A stretch of 61,223 bases of DNA from contig JAKACV010000011.1 of NCBI GenBank assembly GCA_021821085.1, positions 1 to 61,223 of the forward strand. The letters run 5' to 3'. The notes beneath the pieces are model-generated. The model saw nothing but the letters and a program-made list of their open reading frames with translations. It was not told where the DNA came from and ran no database searches. A program made the position numbers and the translations under genes. The DNA comes from Bacillota bacterium (lineage in GTDB: Bacteria; Bacillota; Bacilli; Alicyclobacillales; SLC66). This document shows positions 51,821 through 60,502 of the stretch, in pieces (the first letter of the stretch is position 1; every line of letters starts with the position of its first letter).

Positions 51821-53479
51821 ATGACGTTGGCACGGAAGCGACTGGGTGACTTGTTGATCGAATCTGGTCTGATTCATCAGGAACAGTTGGACGAAGCGGT
51901 GAAACGCCAAAAGGGCACGAAAGACCGCTTGGGCGATGTATTAATTCAGTGCGGGTATATTACCGAAAAACAATTAATTGAAGTCCTTGAATTTCAACTT
52001 GGTATTCCACATGTGCTGTTAGCGCGAGAAAAGCTTGATCCATCGGTTCTTGCGCTTGTACCCGATACACTTGCTATGAAGTATTTAGTTTTACCGCTGC
52101 GTAAAGATCGTAATAAATTGCTTGTTGCCATGGCTGATCCGTTAGATTACTACGCCATTGATGATCTGCGCATGTCAACGGGGTTTCAGATTGAGCCTGC
52201 GATTGCTGCAAAAGAAGAGCTGCGTCTCTATATTGAGCGCGTATACGGGATGAAGGGATCACTTCAACAAGCCCAATTGACGACTTCGCCTGAAATCCCG
52301 ACAGATTTAGAACTTGAAGATAAGGATTCGCCTGTCGTGCGTCTCGTCAATCAACTGTTGAACCAGGCGGTTAAAATGCGTGCGAGTGATCTACATTTTG
52401 ACCCTATGCAGACTGAGTTCCTCGTTCGTATGCGGATTGATGGCATGATGAGACAAGAGCAGATCCTTCCTAAGCAAATGCAACAGATTATGACCTCACG
52501 CATTAAGGTGATGGCAAACATGAATATCGCAGAGCACAGATTACCACAAGATGGCCGCTTTCGGATTCAAGTAGATAAACGTGAGATTGATGTACGAGTG
52601 TCCGTTTTGCCGACTTTATACGGTGAGAAGATCGTGTTGAGGCTTCTTGATTTGACGTTCGGATTGAAAAAAATTCATAATTTGGGTTTTATGGAGTCGC
52701 ATATGACGATATATCGACGGATGTTGTCTAGCTCAACCGGTCTTGTATTGATAACGGGTCCGACTGGCAGTGGCAAGACATCCACGCTGTATGCGGGCTT
52801 GATTGAGCGTAGTACACCTGATGTGAATGTGATTACCATTGAAGACCCAATTGAATATCAGCTTACCGGCGTGAATCAAGTCGCAGTAAATACAGGGACT
52901 GGACTTACATTTGCGCGCGGGTTACGGGCAATTTTGCGGCAAGATCCGGATGTTGTGATGATTGGAGAGATTCGCGATGCAGAGACTGCGGAGATTGCTG
53001 TACGTGCTGCATTGACAGGACATCTAGTGCTGTCAACACTCCATACCAATAGCGCACTCGCGACGATTGCGCGTCTTATGGATATTGGAATCGAACCTTA
53101 TCTTGTAGCGTCCTCATTGACTGGAGTGATCGCACAGCGGCTTGTACGTCGAGTTTGTGAAGAGTGTAAGGCGCCCAGTGTTCCAACTGACTTGGAACAG
53201 GAGCTATTGTCCAATTTTAACGTTCACGATGGTCATTTTGTGAGAGGGAATGGGTGTGCCGCATGCGGGAAAACGGGCTACCAAGGAAGAATGGCGATCC
53301 ATGAGATGCTCGAAGTAAACGGTGCGATACGTGGCCTAATTGCGCATGAAGCGGATGAAGAACAGTTGCGGGAATACGCCAAACAGTATGGTTTTCATAC
53401 ACTTTTGGTAGACGGGTTAGAAAAGGCGGCCCTTGGATATACAACCATTGAAGAAGTGGTACGAGTAGCGATGCGGTAG
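51821..53479 (+). CDS. pilB: Type IV pilus assembly ATPase PilB
   Basis: 552-aa GspE/PilB motor for pilus extension. The N-terminal MshEN-type domain ('RLGDLLIESGLIHQEQLDEA', 'LGIPHVLLAREKLDPSVLAL') is followed by the ATPase: Walker A '[20 protein letters not shown]', Asp box 'VITIEDPIEYQLTGVNQVAV', Walker B 'LRQDPDVVMIGEIRD', and His box 'GHLVLSTLHTNSALATIARL'. A zinc motif with four Cys ('CEECKAP', 'CAACGKTGYQGR') is typical of PilB/GspE. ATG 51821 has GGAG upstream. First gene of the pilus cluster. Confidence 0.94.
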   Translation: MTLARKRLGDLLIESGLIHQEQLDEAVKRQKGTKDRLGDVLIQCGYITEKQLIEVLEFQLGIPHVLLAREKLDPSVLALVPDTLAMKYLVLPLRKDRNKLLVAMADPLDYYAIDDLRMSTGFQIEPAIAAKEELRLYIERVYGMKGSLQQAQLTTSPEIPTDLELEDKDSPVVRLVNQLLNQAVKMRASDLHFDPMQTEFLVRMRIDGMMRQEQILPKQMQQIMTSRIKVMANMNIAEHRLPQDGRFRIQVDKREIDVRVSVLPTLYGEKIVLRLLDLTFGLKKIHNLGFMESHMTIYRRMLSSSTGLVLITGPTGSGKTSTLYAGLIERSTPDVNVITIEDPIEYQLTGVNQVAVNTGTGLTFARGLRAILRQDPDVVMIGEIRDAETAEIAVRAALTGHLVLSTLHTNSALATIARLMDIGIEPYLVASSLTGVIAQRLVRRVCEECKAPSVPTDLEQELLSNFNVHDGHFVRGNGCAACGKTGYQGRMAIHEMLEVNGAIRGLIAHEADEEQLREYAKQYGFHTLLVDGLEKAALGYTTIEEVVRVAMR

Positions 53480-53508
53480 CGCTAGGGTGCTTGGAGTGGG
53501 GGATTGTT

Positions 53509-54564
53509 GTGAGTGTGATTATCGACTTATTGGAAAGTGCAGTTAAGCAGGGCGCATCTGATTTGCATTTGACTGTCGGATCTCCCCCTGTGTTTAGAAT
53601 TACTGGAGAATTGCGCATCAGCAAAGCCCAATCGCTTTTTGTGGAAGATACGGAAGCGATGGTGCGTGAACTGTTGAGTACAGATCAATGGGATAAACTT
53701 GTCCACTTTGGCGAGGTCGATTTTTCGTACAGTCTTCCTGGTGTATCAAGATTTCGTATGAACGCTTTTCGCCAGCGCGGGTGCTATAGTCTTGCTGTGC
53801 GGGTGGTGCCAACTAGTGTGCCGTCTTTTGACAGTTTAGGTTTGCCGACAGCGGTTCGTGCTTTTGCGGATCGGCAGCAGGGATTGGTACTGGTTACAGG
53901 ACCGACCGGGAGCGGAAAATCGACAACGCTAGCAGCACTTATCGATGATATTAATAAAACACAACAGCGACACATCATTACACTTGAAGACCCTATTGAA
54001 TACCTCCATCGTCATGGGCGCTCGGTAATCGATCAACGAGAAGTGGGAATTGATACGATGTCTTTTGCACAAGGACTGCGTGCCGCCTTGCGGCAAGATC
54101 CTGACGTGCTGCTCGTTGGCGAAATGCGAGATCTAGAGACGATGACAACAGCAATTACCGCTGCAGAGACAGGACACCTAGTTTTTGCAACGTTACATAC
54201 GCCAGATGCGCCTCAATCAATTAACCGAATGATTGACGTGTTTCCATCTGGGCAGCAGCAGCAAATCCGCATTCAACTGGCGAGTGTTCTGCTCGGCATC
54301 GTGTCTCAGCGGTTGATTCTCACGGCTGATGGTCGCTCACGTGTGGCGGCAATTGAGATTCTGGTCAATACTCCGGCGGTGGCAAACTTAATTCGCTCAG
54401 AAAAGGTACATCAAATTCGGACGACTATGCAAACGGGAAAATTATATGGGATGCAGACGATGGAGATGAGTTTGCGCGAATTGCTGCAGGCAAACCGCAT
54501 TAGTGAAACGCAAATTCGTCAATTTGCAGTTGAGTTTGTGGGTGGATTGCATACTACCATCTAA
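53509..54564 (+). CDS. pilT: Type IV pilus retraction ATPase PilT
   Basis: 351-aa ATPase that depolymerises the pilus. 'GASDLHLTVGSPPVFRITGE' at the N-terminus, Walker A 'VLVTGPTGSGKSTTLAALID', 'IITLEDPIEYLHRHGRSVID', 'LRQDPDVLLVGEMRDLETM' and 'GHLVFATLHTPDAPQSINRM' are visible. The PilT C-terminal helix motif AIRNLIR is represented by 'NLIRSEKVHQIRTTMQTG'. GTG 53509 has GTGGGGG upstream. Its presence implies retractile pili rather than a simple competence pseudopilus. Confidence 0.94.
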   Translation: MSVIIDLLESAVKQGASDLHLTVGSPPVFRITGELRISKAQSLFVEDTEAMVRELLSTDQWDKLVHFGEVDFSYSLPGVSRFRMNAFRQRGCYSLAVRVVPTSVPSFDSLGLPTAVRAFADRQQGLVLVTGPTGSGKSTTLAALIDDINKTQQRHIITLEDPIEYLHRHGRSVIDQREVGIDTMSFAQGLRAALRQDPDVLLVGEMRDLETMTTAITAAETGHLVFATLHTPDAPQSINRMIDVFPSGQQQQIRIQLASVLLGIVSQRLILTADGRSRVAAIEILVNTPAVANLIRSEKVHQIRTTMQTGKLYGMQTMEMSLRELLQANRISETQIRQFAVEFVGGLHTTI

Positions 54565-54603
54565 GGATAGTAGAAAGAGTGTGGGAGGAGGAAGAAAAAC
54601 GAT

Positions 54604-55812
54604 ATGCCGGCGTATGTCTATGTCGCATGGTCGCGCGATGGGAAACGCAAACGCGGGGTCAAAAAAGCGCAAAATGAGCAAGCAGCTATTCTCGCTTTAC
54701 GTGAGGAGGGCATTTATGCGATCTCAGTTAAAGAGCAGACGGATGTGTGGTGGAAACATGATATCTACTTTGGTAGTAAAGTGAAGACGAGGGATTTCAC
54801 CGCATTTTGCCGTCAACTAGCTACACTGATTCGAGCGGGGGTCGCACTTGTAGAGAGTGTGAAGATTTTAGCGCGGCAAAGTGAATCTAAACCACTGCGG
54901 CAAACGCTAGAACAAATGAGTGCGTCACTTGCTGAAGGACAAGCTTTTTCTGCAACTACTGCGGAGCATCCAGATGTTTTCCCGATGATGTTTATCCATA
55001 TGGTTCGAGCGGGTGAAGTTGCAGGGAATCTCGATGAGATTTTGGAGCGAATTGCTTATTTTTTTGAACGCGAGTACGAAACACGGGAAAAAATTAAATC
55101 CGCGCTTACTTATCCGATTGTGGTTGGTATTGTAGCAGTTTTGGTGACTGTGTTTTTACTTGTGAAAATTGTGCCAACGTTTATTGGCGTATTTGCTTCG
55201 TTTCATCAGGAACTTCCACTGCCGACACGAATTGTTCTTGCGGCAAGTGGGATTCTTGAACACGCATGGTGGGCTGTCATTGTTTCTGTTATCGGATTTT
55301 GGGGGGCACACAGATATTTAAAAACAAAGAGATTCTATCTGCGTTTTCTTGATCGTATGAAACTCTACACTCCTGTATTTGGAGTGTTGATCAAGAAATC
55401 ATTGATTGCTCGTTTGGCGCGAACGATGAGTTCACTTATTACGAGTGCCGTGCCTATTTTAGAGGCAATTGATATTGTGCGCGCTGTCGTCGGTAATACG
55501 GCTATTGGTGATGTGTTGACAAAGGCAGGAGAAAGCTTACAAAGAGGGGGAACGTTATCTGATGCGATCGGCAAGAGTAAACTCTTCCCGACGCTCGTAA
55601 CGCACATGGTAGCGATAGGTGAAGAGACAGGAAACTTAGACTTTATGTTCGATAAGATTGCTGATTTCTATGAAGCAGAGGTGTCGGCGTATGCAGATCG
55701 GCTCAAAGCGTTGATTGAACCGCTCATGGTGATTGTGCTTGCGGTTATTGTTGGGACGATCGTTATGGCGGTCATTCTACCTGAATTTTCTTTGTATAAA
55801 ACCATTAGTTAG
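54604..55812 (+). CDS. pilC: Type IV pilus inner-membrane platform protein PilC
   Basis: 402-aa GspF/PilC protein with two tandem cytoplasmic domains and three membrane helices. Domain 1 has 'FCRQLATLIRAGVALVESVK' and 'MFIHMVRAGEVAGNLDEILE'; domain 2 has 'LARTMSSLITSAVPILEAID' and 'VTHMVAIGEETGNLDFMFDK'. The last helix 'VIVLAVIVGTIVMAVILPEF' is typical. A GGAGGAGG stretch precedes ATG 54604. It is third gene of the cluster. Confidence 0.94.
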   Translation: MPAYVYVAWSRDGKRKRGVKKAQNEQAAILALREEGIYAISVKEQTDVWWKHDIYFGSKVKTRDFTAFCRQLATLIRAGVALVESVKILARQSESKPLRQTLEQMSASLAEGQAFSATTAEHPDVFPMMFIHMVRAGEVAGNLDEILERIAYFFEREYETREKIKSALTYPIVVGIVAVLVTVFLLVKIVPTFIGVFASFHQELPLPTRIVLAASGILEHAWWAVIVSVIGFWGAHRYLKTKRFYLRFLDRMKLYTPVFGVLIKKSLIARLARTMSSLITSAVPILEAIDIVRAVVGNTAIGDVLTKAGESLQRGGTLSDAIGKSKLFPTLVTHMVAIGEETGNLDFMFDKIADFYEAEVSAYADRLKALIEPLMVIVLAVIVGTIVMAVILPEFSLYKTIS

Positions 55813-55928
55813 TTGAATTAGTACGAATGGACTATATACAATAGAGACAAGTAGAATAGATAATAAATTATATTAGGGATTTTATGCTATGATTTTATTG
55901 CGCATCTAAATTATGAGGGGGTTGAGGA

Positions 55929-56528
55929 ATGTTGATTAGAAAATTAAAGAAGAAAATACAACAGTATAGCAAATGTTTTACTGGATTGCGTTCTTTGAAA
56001 CAAGATGAAGGGCTCACTTTGATTGAGTTACTTGTTGTCGTTGCCATTCTGGGTATTATTGCCGCAATCGCCATTCCGTCTGTGGCTGGAGCGATGCAAA
56101 ATGCCAAAATCGGTGCAACTGAGGCTACGATGAGTACAGTTCAGGAGGCATTGCAGCGATATGAAGTGGACTTTGGCAATTATCCGTCAAATTTAAGCAC
56201 GCTAATGCAGCAGACTACAGCAAAAGGAACTACGGATGGACCATTTCTTAGTTCGCAGACATTGGTTGATGCTTGGGGTAATCAGATTGGGTATGAGTTC
56301 GTAGCACCAAGTGGTAATAATCCTGGCGAATACATTTTGTTCTCTAATGAAGGAAACAACAGCAATACGAATCAGCTTTCGTCAAGCTCGTCTAACGTAA
56401 TCTGGGCGAGTGGAGGTATAAGCGGCACCAGTTCGATCGGGCAAACTCCGACAACTTCTCCTTACCCTGCATCTTTCCCGGCGATATCTAAATTTACCAT
56501 TTCTACAAATTCCAATTCAGGAAATTAG
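55929..56528 (+). CDS. Major type IV pilin/pseudopilin (GspG-like)
   Basis: 199 aa with a class III signal. A 29-residue basic leader ends in Gly before 'LTLIELLVVVAILGIIAAIA', so cleavage lies between Gly and Leu, with Glu at +5. The region after the helix ('ATMSTVQEALQRYEVDFGNY') and 'LVDAWGNQIGYEF' match GspG-like pilins. A Ser/Asn/Gly-rich C-terminus follows. GAGGGGGTTGAGG precedes ATG 55929. The 116-bp gap before it may hold its own promoter, since a TATGAT lies upstream. Confidence 0.88.
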   Translation: MLIRKLKKKIQQYSKCFTGLRSLKQDEGLTLIELLVVVAILGIIAAIAIPSVAGAMQNAKIGATEATMSTVQEALQRYEVDFGNYPSNLSTLMQQTTAKGTTDGPFLSSQTLVDAWGNQIGYEFVAPSGNNPGEYILFSNEGNNSNTNQLSSSSSNVIWASGGISGTSSIGQTPTTSPYPASFPAISKFTISTNSNSGN

Positions 56529-56584
56529 AACGATCCTGCCATTCAAAACGATTGGGCAGAGGCTATTTTGTCTGTCTGAGTTTG

Positions 56585-57379
56585 ATGGATAGATGTTGTG
56601 TGGGAGTTGCATCGCATATCGATACCCTTATTATGTTGTTTATTGGGTTATACGGATTGGTGTTAGGATCATTCTTCTTACTTGTGGGGATGAGAGTGTC
56701 AAACGGGGAGTCAATTGTGACTCCCCCATCACATTGTTCGTCGTGTGGGCGTAAGCTCACCCCGTTTGAACTGATTCCTGTTCTGTCCTGGCTGGCGCTT
56801 AAAGGCAAGTGTCGAACATGTCACACACGTGTCTCAATCCTCTATCCACTCGTTGAGATTTTAACGAGTGTTTTGTTTATTCTTACGTGGCTGCATTTTG
56901 GTTGGACAGGTGAATTTTTTGTGGCCGTTTTCGCAACCAGCATGTTTATTATTTTATCGCTGATTGACCATCAAATTTATCGTCTACCTAATAAAATTGT
57001 TCTATTGGGCGTCATCGTGATCTTCTTTGTTCGACTAGCGATTCATCCGCTCGGTGTATTATCTTATATCAGCGGTGCACTGCTGGGATTTTTGTTGCTT
57101 CTCATCATTATACTGATGAGTCAAGGTGGGATGGGGTTTGGCGATGCGAAATTATTCCTGTTTGTAGGGTTGTATGTGGGGTTCGTACAGACAATTTTCA
57201 CGCTGATCCTCGCTTCGTTTTTGGGGGCGCTCGTGGGTATATCCTTGCGTGCGCTTGGCCGTTTGCAAAAGCGAACAGCAATTCCTTTTGGTCCTTATAT
57301 TGCGACTGCGGCGATTGTCATTCATCTCTATGGTTCTCCGTTTATCACGTGGTATGTGAGATTGCTGTCGTTTCATTAA
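56585..57379 (+). CDS. pilD: Prepilin peptidase PilD/ComC
   Basis: About 264-aa membrane aspartyl protease that cleaves and N-methylates pilins. The zinc-type cytoplasmic loop has two CxxC pairs ('HCSSCGRKLTPFELIPVLSW', 'GKCRTCHTRVSILYPLVE'). The catalytic aspartates are in 'LSLIDHQIYRLPN' and 'GGMGFGDAKLFLFVGLYVG'. The start is uncertain: no good ribosome site is seen, and ATG 56633 would give the more usual N-terminus just before 'LFIGLYGLVLGSF'. It processes the pilins encoded around it. Confidence 0.9.
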   Translation: MDRCCVGVASHIDTLIMLFIGLYGLVLGSFFLLVGMRVSNGESIVTPPSHCSSCGRKLTPFELIPVLSWLALKGKCRTCHTRVSILYPLVEILTSVLFILTWLHFGWTGEFFVAVFATSMFIILSLIDHQIYRLPNKIVLLGVIVIFFVRLAIHPLGVLSYISGALLGFLLLLIIILMSQGGMGFGDAKLFLFVGLYVGFVQTIFTLILASFLGALVGISLRALGRLQKRTAIPFGPYIATAAIVIHLYGSPFITWYVRLLSFH

Positions 57380-57434
57380 ATGTAAAATCGATGTAGAATA
57401 GTCTTTCTTTTGCAATGAAAGGATGTTTTTCGTT

Positions 57435-58469
57435 ATGGCACTGCTTCGCGCAATGGGTTCGCGGATGTTGCCACTTGGTCTAGATTTTGATGGAGATGTA
57501 TTTGTGATCTCCGAACTGAAATTCCGATCGTCTGGGGCAACTCCAAAATATGATGCTAAGAGAGTTGTATGGCGTCAACTGAATCGAGAGGGTTTTTGGC
57601 TGGACGAAGATAAACAGGTACTTCTTAGACATACGCTTTTAGAAATAGTGAGAGAGCATCGTTGGAAGGGGCGCAAGGTGGTGCTTTCTGCACCTTCTGA
57701 GCATTTGCTTTTACGTCATCTATCACTGCCGCGAATGCCAAAGCATTCTTTGAAGTTAGCGGTGGAAACAGAACTTAGGTATTCACTACAATTGCCCTTT
57801 GATAATCCGATATACGATTATGCACTGGCGACTAATGCTCATGTGGCGTCACGACATGAGGGGGAGCAAGATGTGGTTGTTCTGGCATTGCCAAGAGATG
57901 AGGTTATTCGCGCAAGCGATGTGGTGAGATCGGCTGGCTTGCGTCCTGTTCGAATGGAACCGAACCTTCTCGCCGCAGAGCGTATGCTTGGATCTGATCA
58001 GGTGCGCGCTGGAATATATGCAATTTTGATTTTGCGTGAAGATGGTGCGGAATTGGGTGTTTTTGATGCAGGCAACCTTATTTTTTTGCGACATGTGCAG
58101 GGGCTCCCCAAGGGCTATGAATTTCAAAAGGAGCCTCTAACGGATAATGGACAGATTCTGGGATATGCATCTGATGTTAGCCATGAAGTAGAGCGGTCAT
58201 TAAATTTCGTTCAGTATAATGTGCTAGCCTCTGGTGCTACTATTGAACATGTTTACGTCTTTGGAACGCCATCACTTATGACAATCACTATAAACTTATT
58301 GCAAAGTCGTCTGGATCAAATAGTGCGTGCAGTTACACCGTGTTTGGCGATTGAGGCTTCGTGTGTAGTAGATAGTCAGATAGAATTGGTAGAAAATTTG
58401 GAGACGCTTGGGCAAAAGGCGGTCGTGTCATTCGGTCTCGCGCTTTCGGAGGTTTCTCATGCAAATTAA
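57435..58469 (+). CDS. pilM: Pilus assembly protein PilM-like
   Basis: 344-aa cytosolic actin-like ATPase fold protein that, with PilN and PilO, aligns the pilus machine. It has 'LPLGLDFDGDVFVISELKF' near the start, 'RHLSLPRMPKHSLKLAVETE' and 'ERSLNFVQYNVLASGATIEH'. The sequence is divergent, and the call leans on position before pilN and pilO. ATG 57435 has AAAGGATG upstream. Its end overlaps pilN by 11 bp. Confidence 0.75.
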   Translation: MALLRAMGSRMLPLGLDFDGDVFVISELKFRSSGATPKYDAKRVVWRQLNREGFWLDEDKQVLLRHTLLEIVREHRWKGRKVVLSAPSEHLLLRHLSLPRMPKHSLKLAVETELRYSLQLPFDNPIYDYALATNAHVASRHEGEQDVVVLALPRDEVIRASDVVRSAGLRPVRMEPNLLAAERMLGSDQVRAGIYAILILREDGAELGVFDAGNLIFLRHVQGLPKGYEFQKEPLTDNGQILGYASDVSHEVERSLNFVQYNVLASGATIEHVYVFGTPSLMTITINLLQSRLDQIVRAVTPCLAIEASCVVDSQIELVENLETLGQKAVVSFGLALSEVSHAN

Positions 58470-59328
58470 CTTATTACCATCACCTCCACCGGCTCTTCGA
58501 AGACGTTTACTTGTGTTTTGGGTGGGTCTCGGTATCTTATTCATTTGGGCTCTGGAAAGTGGAATTTCTTATTACCAGACGACAGCTTCGATTAGAGTAC
58601 TCACAATGCAGTATCAGTCGGCAGAAATGATGTTGCATCCGCTTTCGCGGGATGTAGCTACGCAACAAAAAGTGCAGTCGTTAAGTGCATTGGCGAATTT
58701 GATTACCCAATTAAAGAATGCGCTCCCGGTTCCAGCCGAAGCGATTGCAGAATTACAGAGGAAACTCCCGGTATCAGGAGTTATCGGAAATATTACTTAT
58801 TCGAATAATAAGATCTCTACAACTATTTATGTGAATTCATATCAACAAGCGGCTGCGTTGTTAATTGCGTTGGATCATGATTCTGCGTTTCAACAGATTC
58901 AGGTGAGCTCTATTTCAGATACAACGATCGGTAGCACGCAAGGATTAGCAGGGGGGAGTCTGCATATGATTCAGGCGTTGCAAGGAGGAGGATTGCTAAC
59001 TGGTACAACAAATGCCGTCATATCGGCATTCGCCAATTCTAAAGCTGCTGCATCAGCGTCTCAACAAAGTACGAATGCTACTGCAATTCCTCATGTTACA
59101 GCAACGGGTAAATCGAATAAGACATCTTCAAGTACTGTTCGCGGTGGTCAAATTCCGCAAACGGTGACTCGACCCAAAGCACCGAATGGCACGAATGCAG
59201 CCGCAGCCAATGGGGAGACGACTTCTGCATTAGCAGTAAGTCAACAAGTGGGTCATCCGTCGATCGCCATGACGATTTCGTTAATCGTGAATCAACAGCA
59301 AGTAAAAGCGGATCGAGGATTGCGGTAG
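58459..59328 (+). CDS. pilN: Pilus assembly protein PilN-like
   Basis: 289 aa. The cytoplasmic start 'MQINLLPSPPPALRRRLLVF' carries the PilN INLLP motif that binds PilM. A single transmembrane helix and a coiled-coil/ferredoxin-like external domain follow. The last 100 residues are rich in Ala, Ser, Thr and Asn, longer than usual. GGAGGT lies 5 nt before ATG 58459, inside pilM, giving an 11-bp overlap and likely coupling. Confidence 0.8.
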   Translation: MQINLLPSPPPALRRRLLVFWVGLGILFIWALESGISYYQTTASIRVLTMQYQSAEMMLHPLSRDVATQQKVQSLSALANLITQLKNALPVPAEAIAELQRKLPVSGVIGNITYSNNKISTTIYVNSYQQAAALLIALDHDSAFQQIQVSSISDTTIGSTQGLAGGSLHMIQALQGGGLLTGTTNAVISAFANSKAAASASQQSTNATAIPHVTATGKSNKTSSSTVRGGQIPQTVTRPKAPNGTNAAAANGETTSALAVSQQVGHPSIAMTISLIVNQQQVKADRGLR

Positions 59329-59340
59329 GGGGTGGTGGAA

Positions 59341-59976
59341 ATGTACGAAAAGATGAGTTATCTAGTAGACTTTGTGCGGAGATTTAGAAAGGAATTAGTC
59401 TCATGGTCTTTAATCCTTGTGATCGTCATCGTTTTTAGCGAACTAAATGGACAGGCTACCATGAAAGAACAATATCAACAAAACTTGTTGAATGCGGCTA
59501 ATGTGCAAGTACAAACTCTTTCTACAACGTTGCGATTGGGAAAGCAGCAGAAAGTGAAAAATGCGAAACAGGAAATTGATTCACTGCCCATATCAGCCGA
59601 TATTCCGGGTATTGTCCTGTCCATTGACCATCTTGCAACGCAGGCGAATGTGCGAATTGTGTCTTTTGATTTTAATAAGCCAAGCTCGACAGGGGTGGCT
59701 GGAAGTGTGACAGGAGCCATCCAATCTGCACTAAGTCACTTTCTCTCGGTTTCTTTGCCGTCGAGCAATCAAAATCATGTTCCGATTCAGCATGTATTTC
59801 TTCAATTATCCATCCAAGGAACACGTGATGATCTGCTGCAATTTGTGAAACATTTAGAACATGAAACCCGTCCTACTGCGATTAATGAAATTGATTTCCC
59901 GCAGGAAGTGCAAGTTGGAGCTTCCACCATAGTGACTGTGGGCTGTGCTGTTTATTATCGCACGCAAGCGAACTAG
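59341..59976 (+). CDS. pilO: Pilus assembly protein PilO-like
   Basis: 211 aa, one N-terminal helix ('WSLILVIVIVFSELNG'), then a coiled coil and an external domain ending 'TIVTVGCAVYYRTQAN'. 'HLATQANVRIVSFDF' and 'DLLQFVKHLEHETRPTAINE' fit PilO. ATG 59341 has AGGGGG 8 nt upstream. Called mostly by order M-N-O and topology. Confidence 0.72.
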   Translation: MYEKMSYLVDFVRRFRKELVSWSLILVIVIVFSELNGQATMKEQYQQNLLNAANVQVQTLSTTLRLGKQQKVKNAKQEIDSLPISADIPGIVLSIDHLATQANVRIVSFDFNKPSSTGVAGSVTGAIQSALSHFLSVSLPSSNQNHVPIQHVFLQLSIQGTRDDLLQFVKHLEHETRPTAINEIDFPQEVQVGASTIVTVGCAVYYRTQAN

Positions 59977-60002
59977 GGTTCACTTAGGGATGGTGAGAAA
60001 AT

Positions 60003-60428
60003 ATGTGGATTCAAGATAAGGTGCGAGCGTACTGCGACTATGGGGTATTTCAGTATTGCAGCCAAGAAAATGGAATGACGCTCGTTGAGGTTCTTGCAGC
60101 AGTAGCCATTCTCAGCATACTCTCTGTTGGGTTTGCGGGAGTTGCAATACAATCTTTGAACACAATGGTCTTAAATACACAGCGTGTTCAAGCTCTGGAG
60201 TATGCTCGTGCGACAGGAATCCAATTGCGTGATAGAACCCATGTAGCTCCATTCTCAGTGTTGGAAGAAATGAATGGAATAAAGTACACGGTTGTAGTTG
60301 ATCTTGGTATACCCTTATCTTCTGATCCTGATTTGCTGCCAAATACTATTCGTGTGTTGTGGAGTAGTTTAAATACCCAACATCAAATACAACTTACTGT
60401 CTATACAGAACAGTCACCGACGCCATAG
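60003..60428 (+). CDS. Minor pseudopilin (PilV/GspI-like)
   Basis: 141 aa with a class III prepilin site: leader ending Gly before 'MTLVEVLAAVAILSILSVGF', Glu at +5. The short globular part contains 'LEYARATGIQLRDRTHVAPF'. Such minor pilins prime the pilus tip. It follows pilO by 26 bp. Confidence 0.8.
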   Translation: MWIQDKVRAYCDYGVFQYCSQENGMTLVEVLAAVAILSILSVGFAGVAIQSLNTMVLNTQRVQALEYARATGIQLRDRTHVAPFSVLEEMNGIKYTVVVDLGIPLSSDPDLLPNTIRVLWSSLNTQHQIQLTVYTEQSPTP

Positions 60429-60502
60429 GAAACTGTGCAAACTCGCATGGAACGTTTAGATGATGTTGTTTAGGTTTCTAGAGGAGGTAGGGGGCTTTGT
60501 CT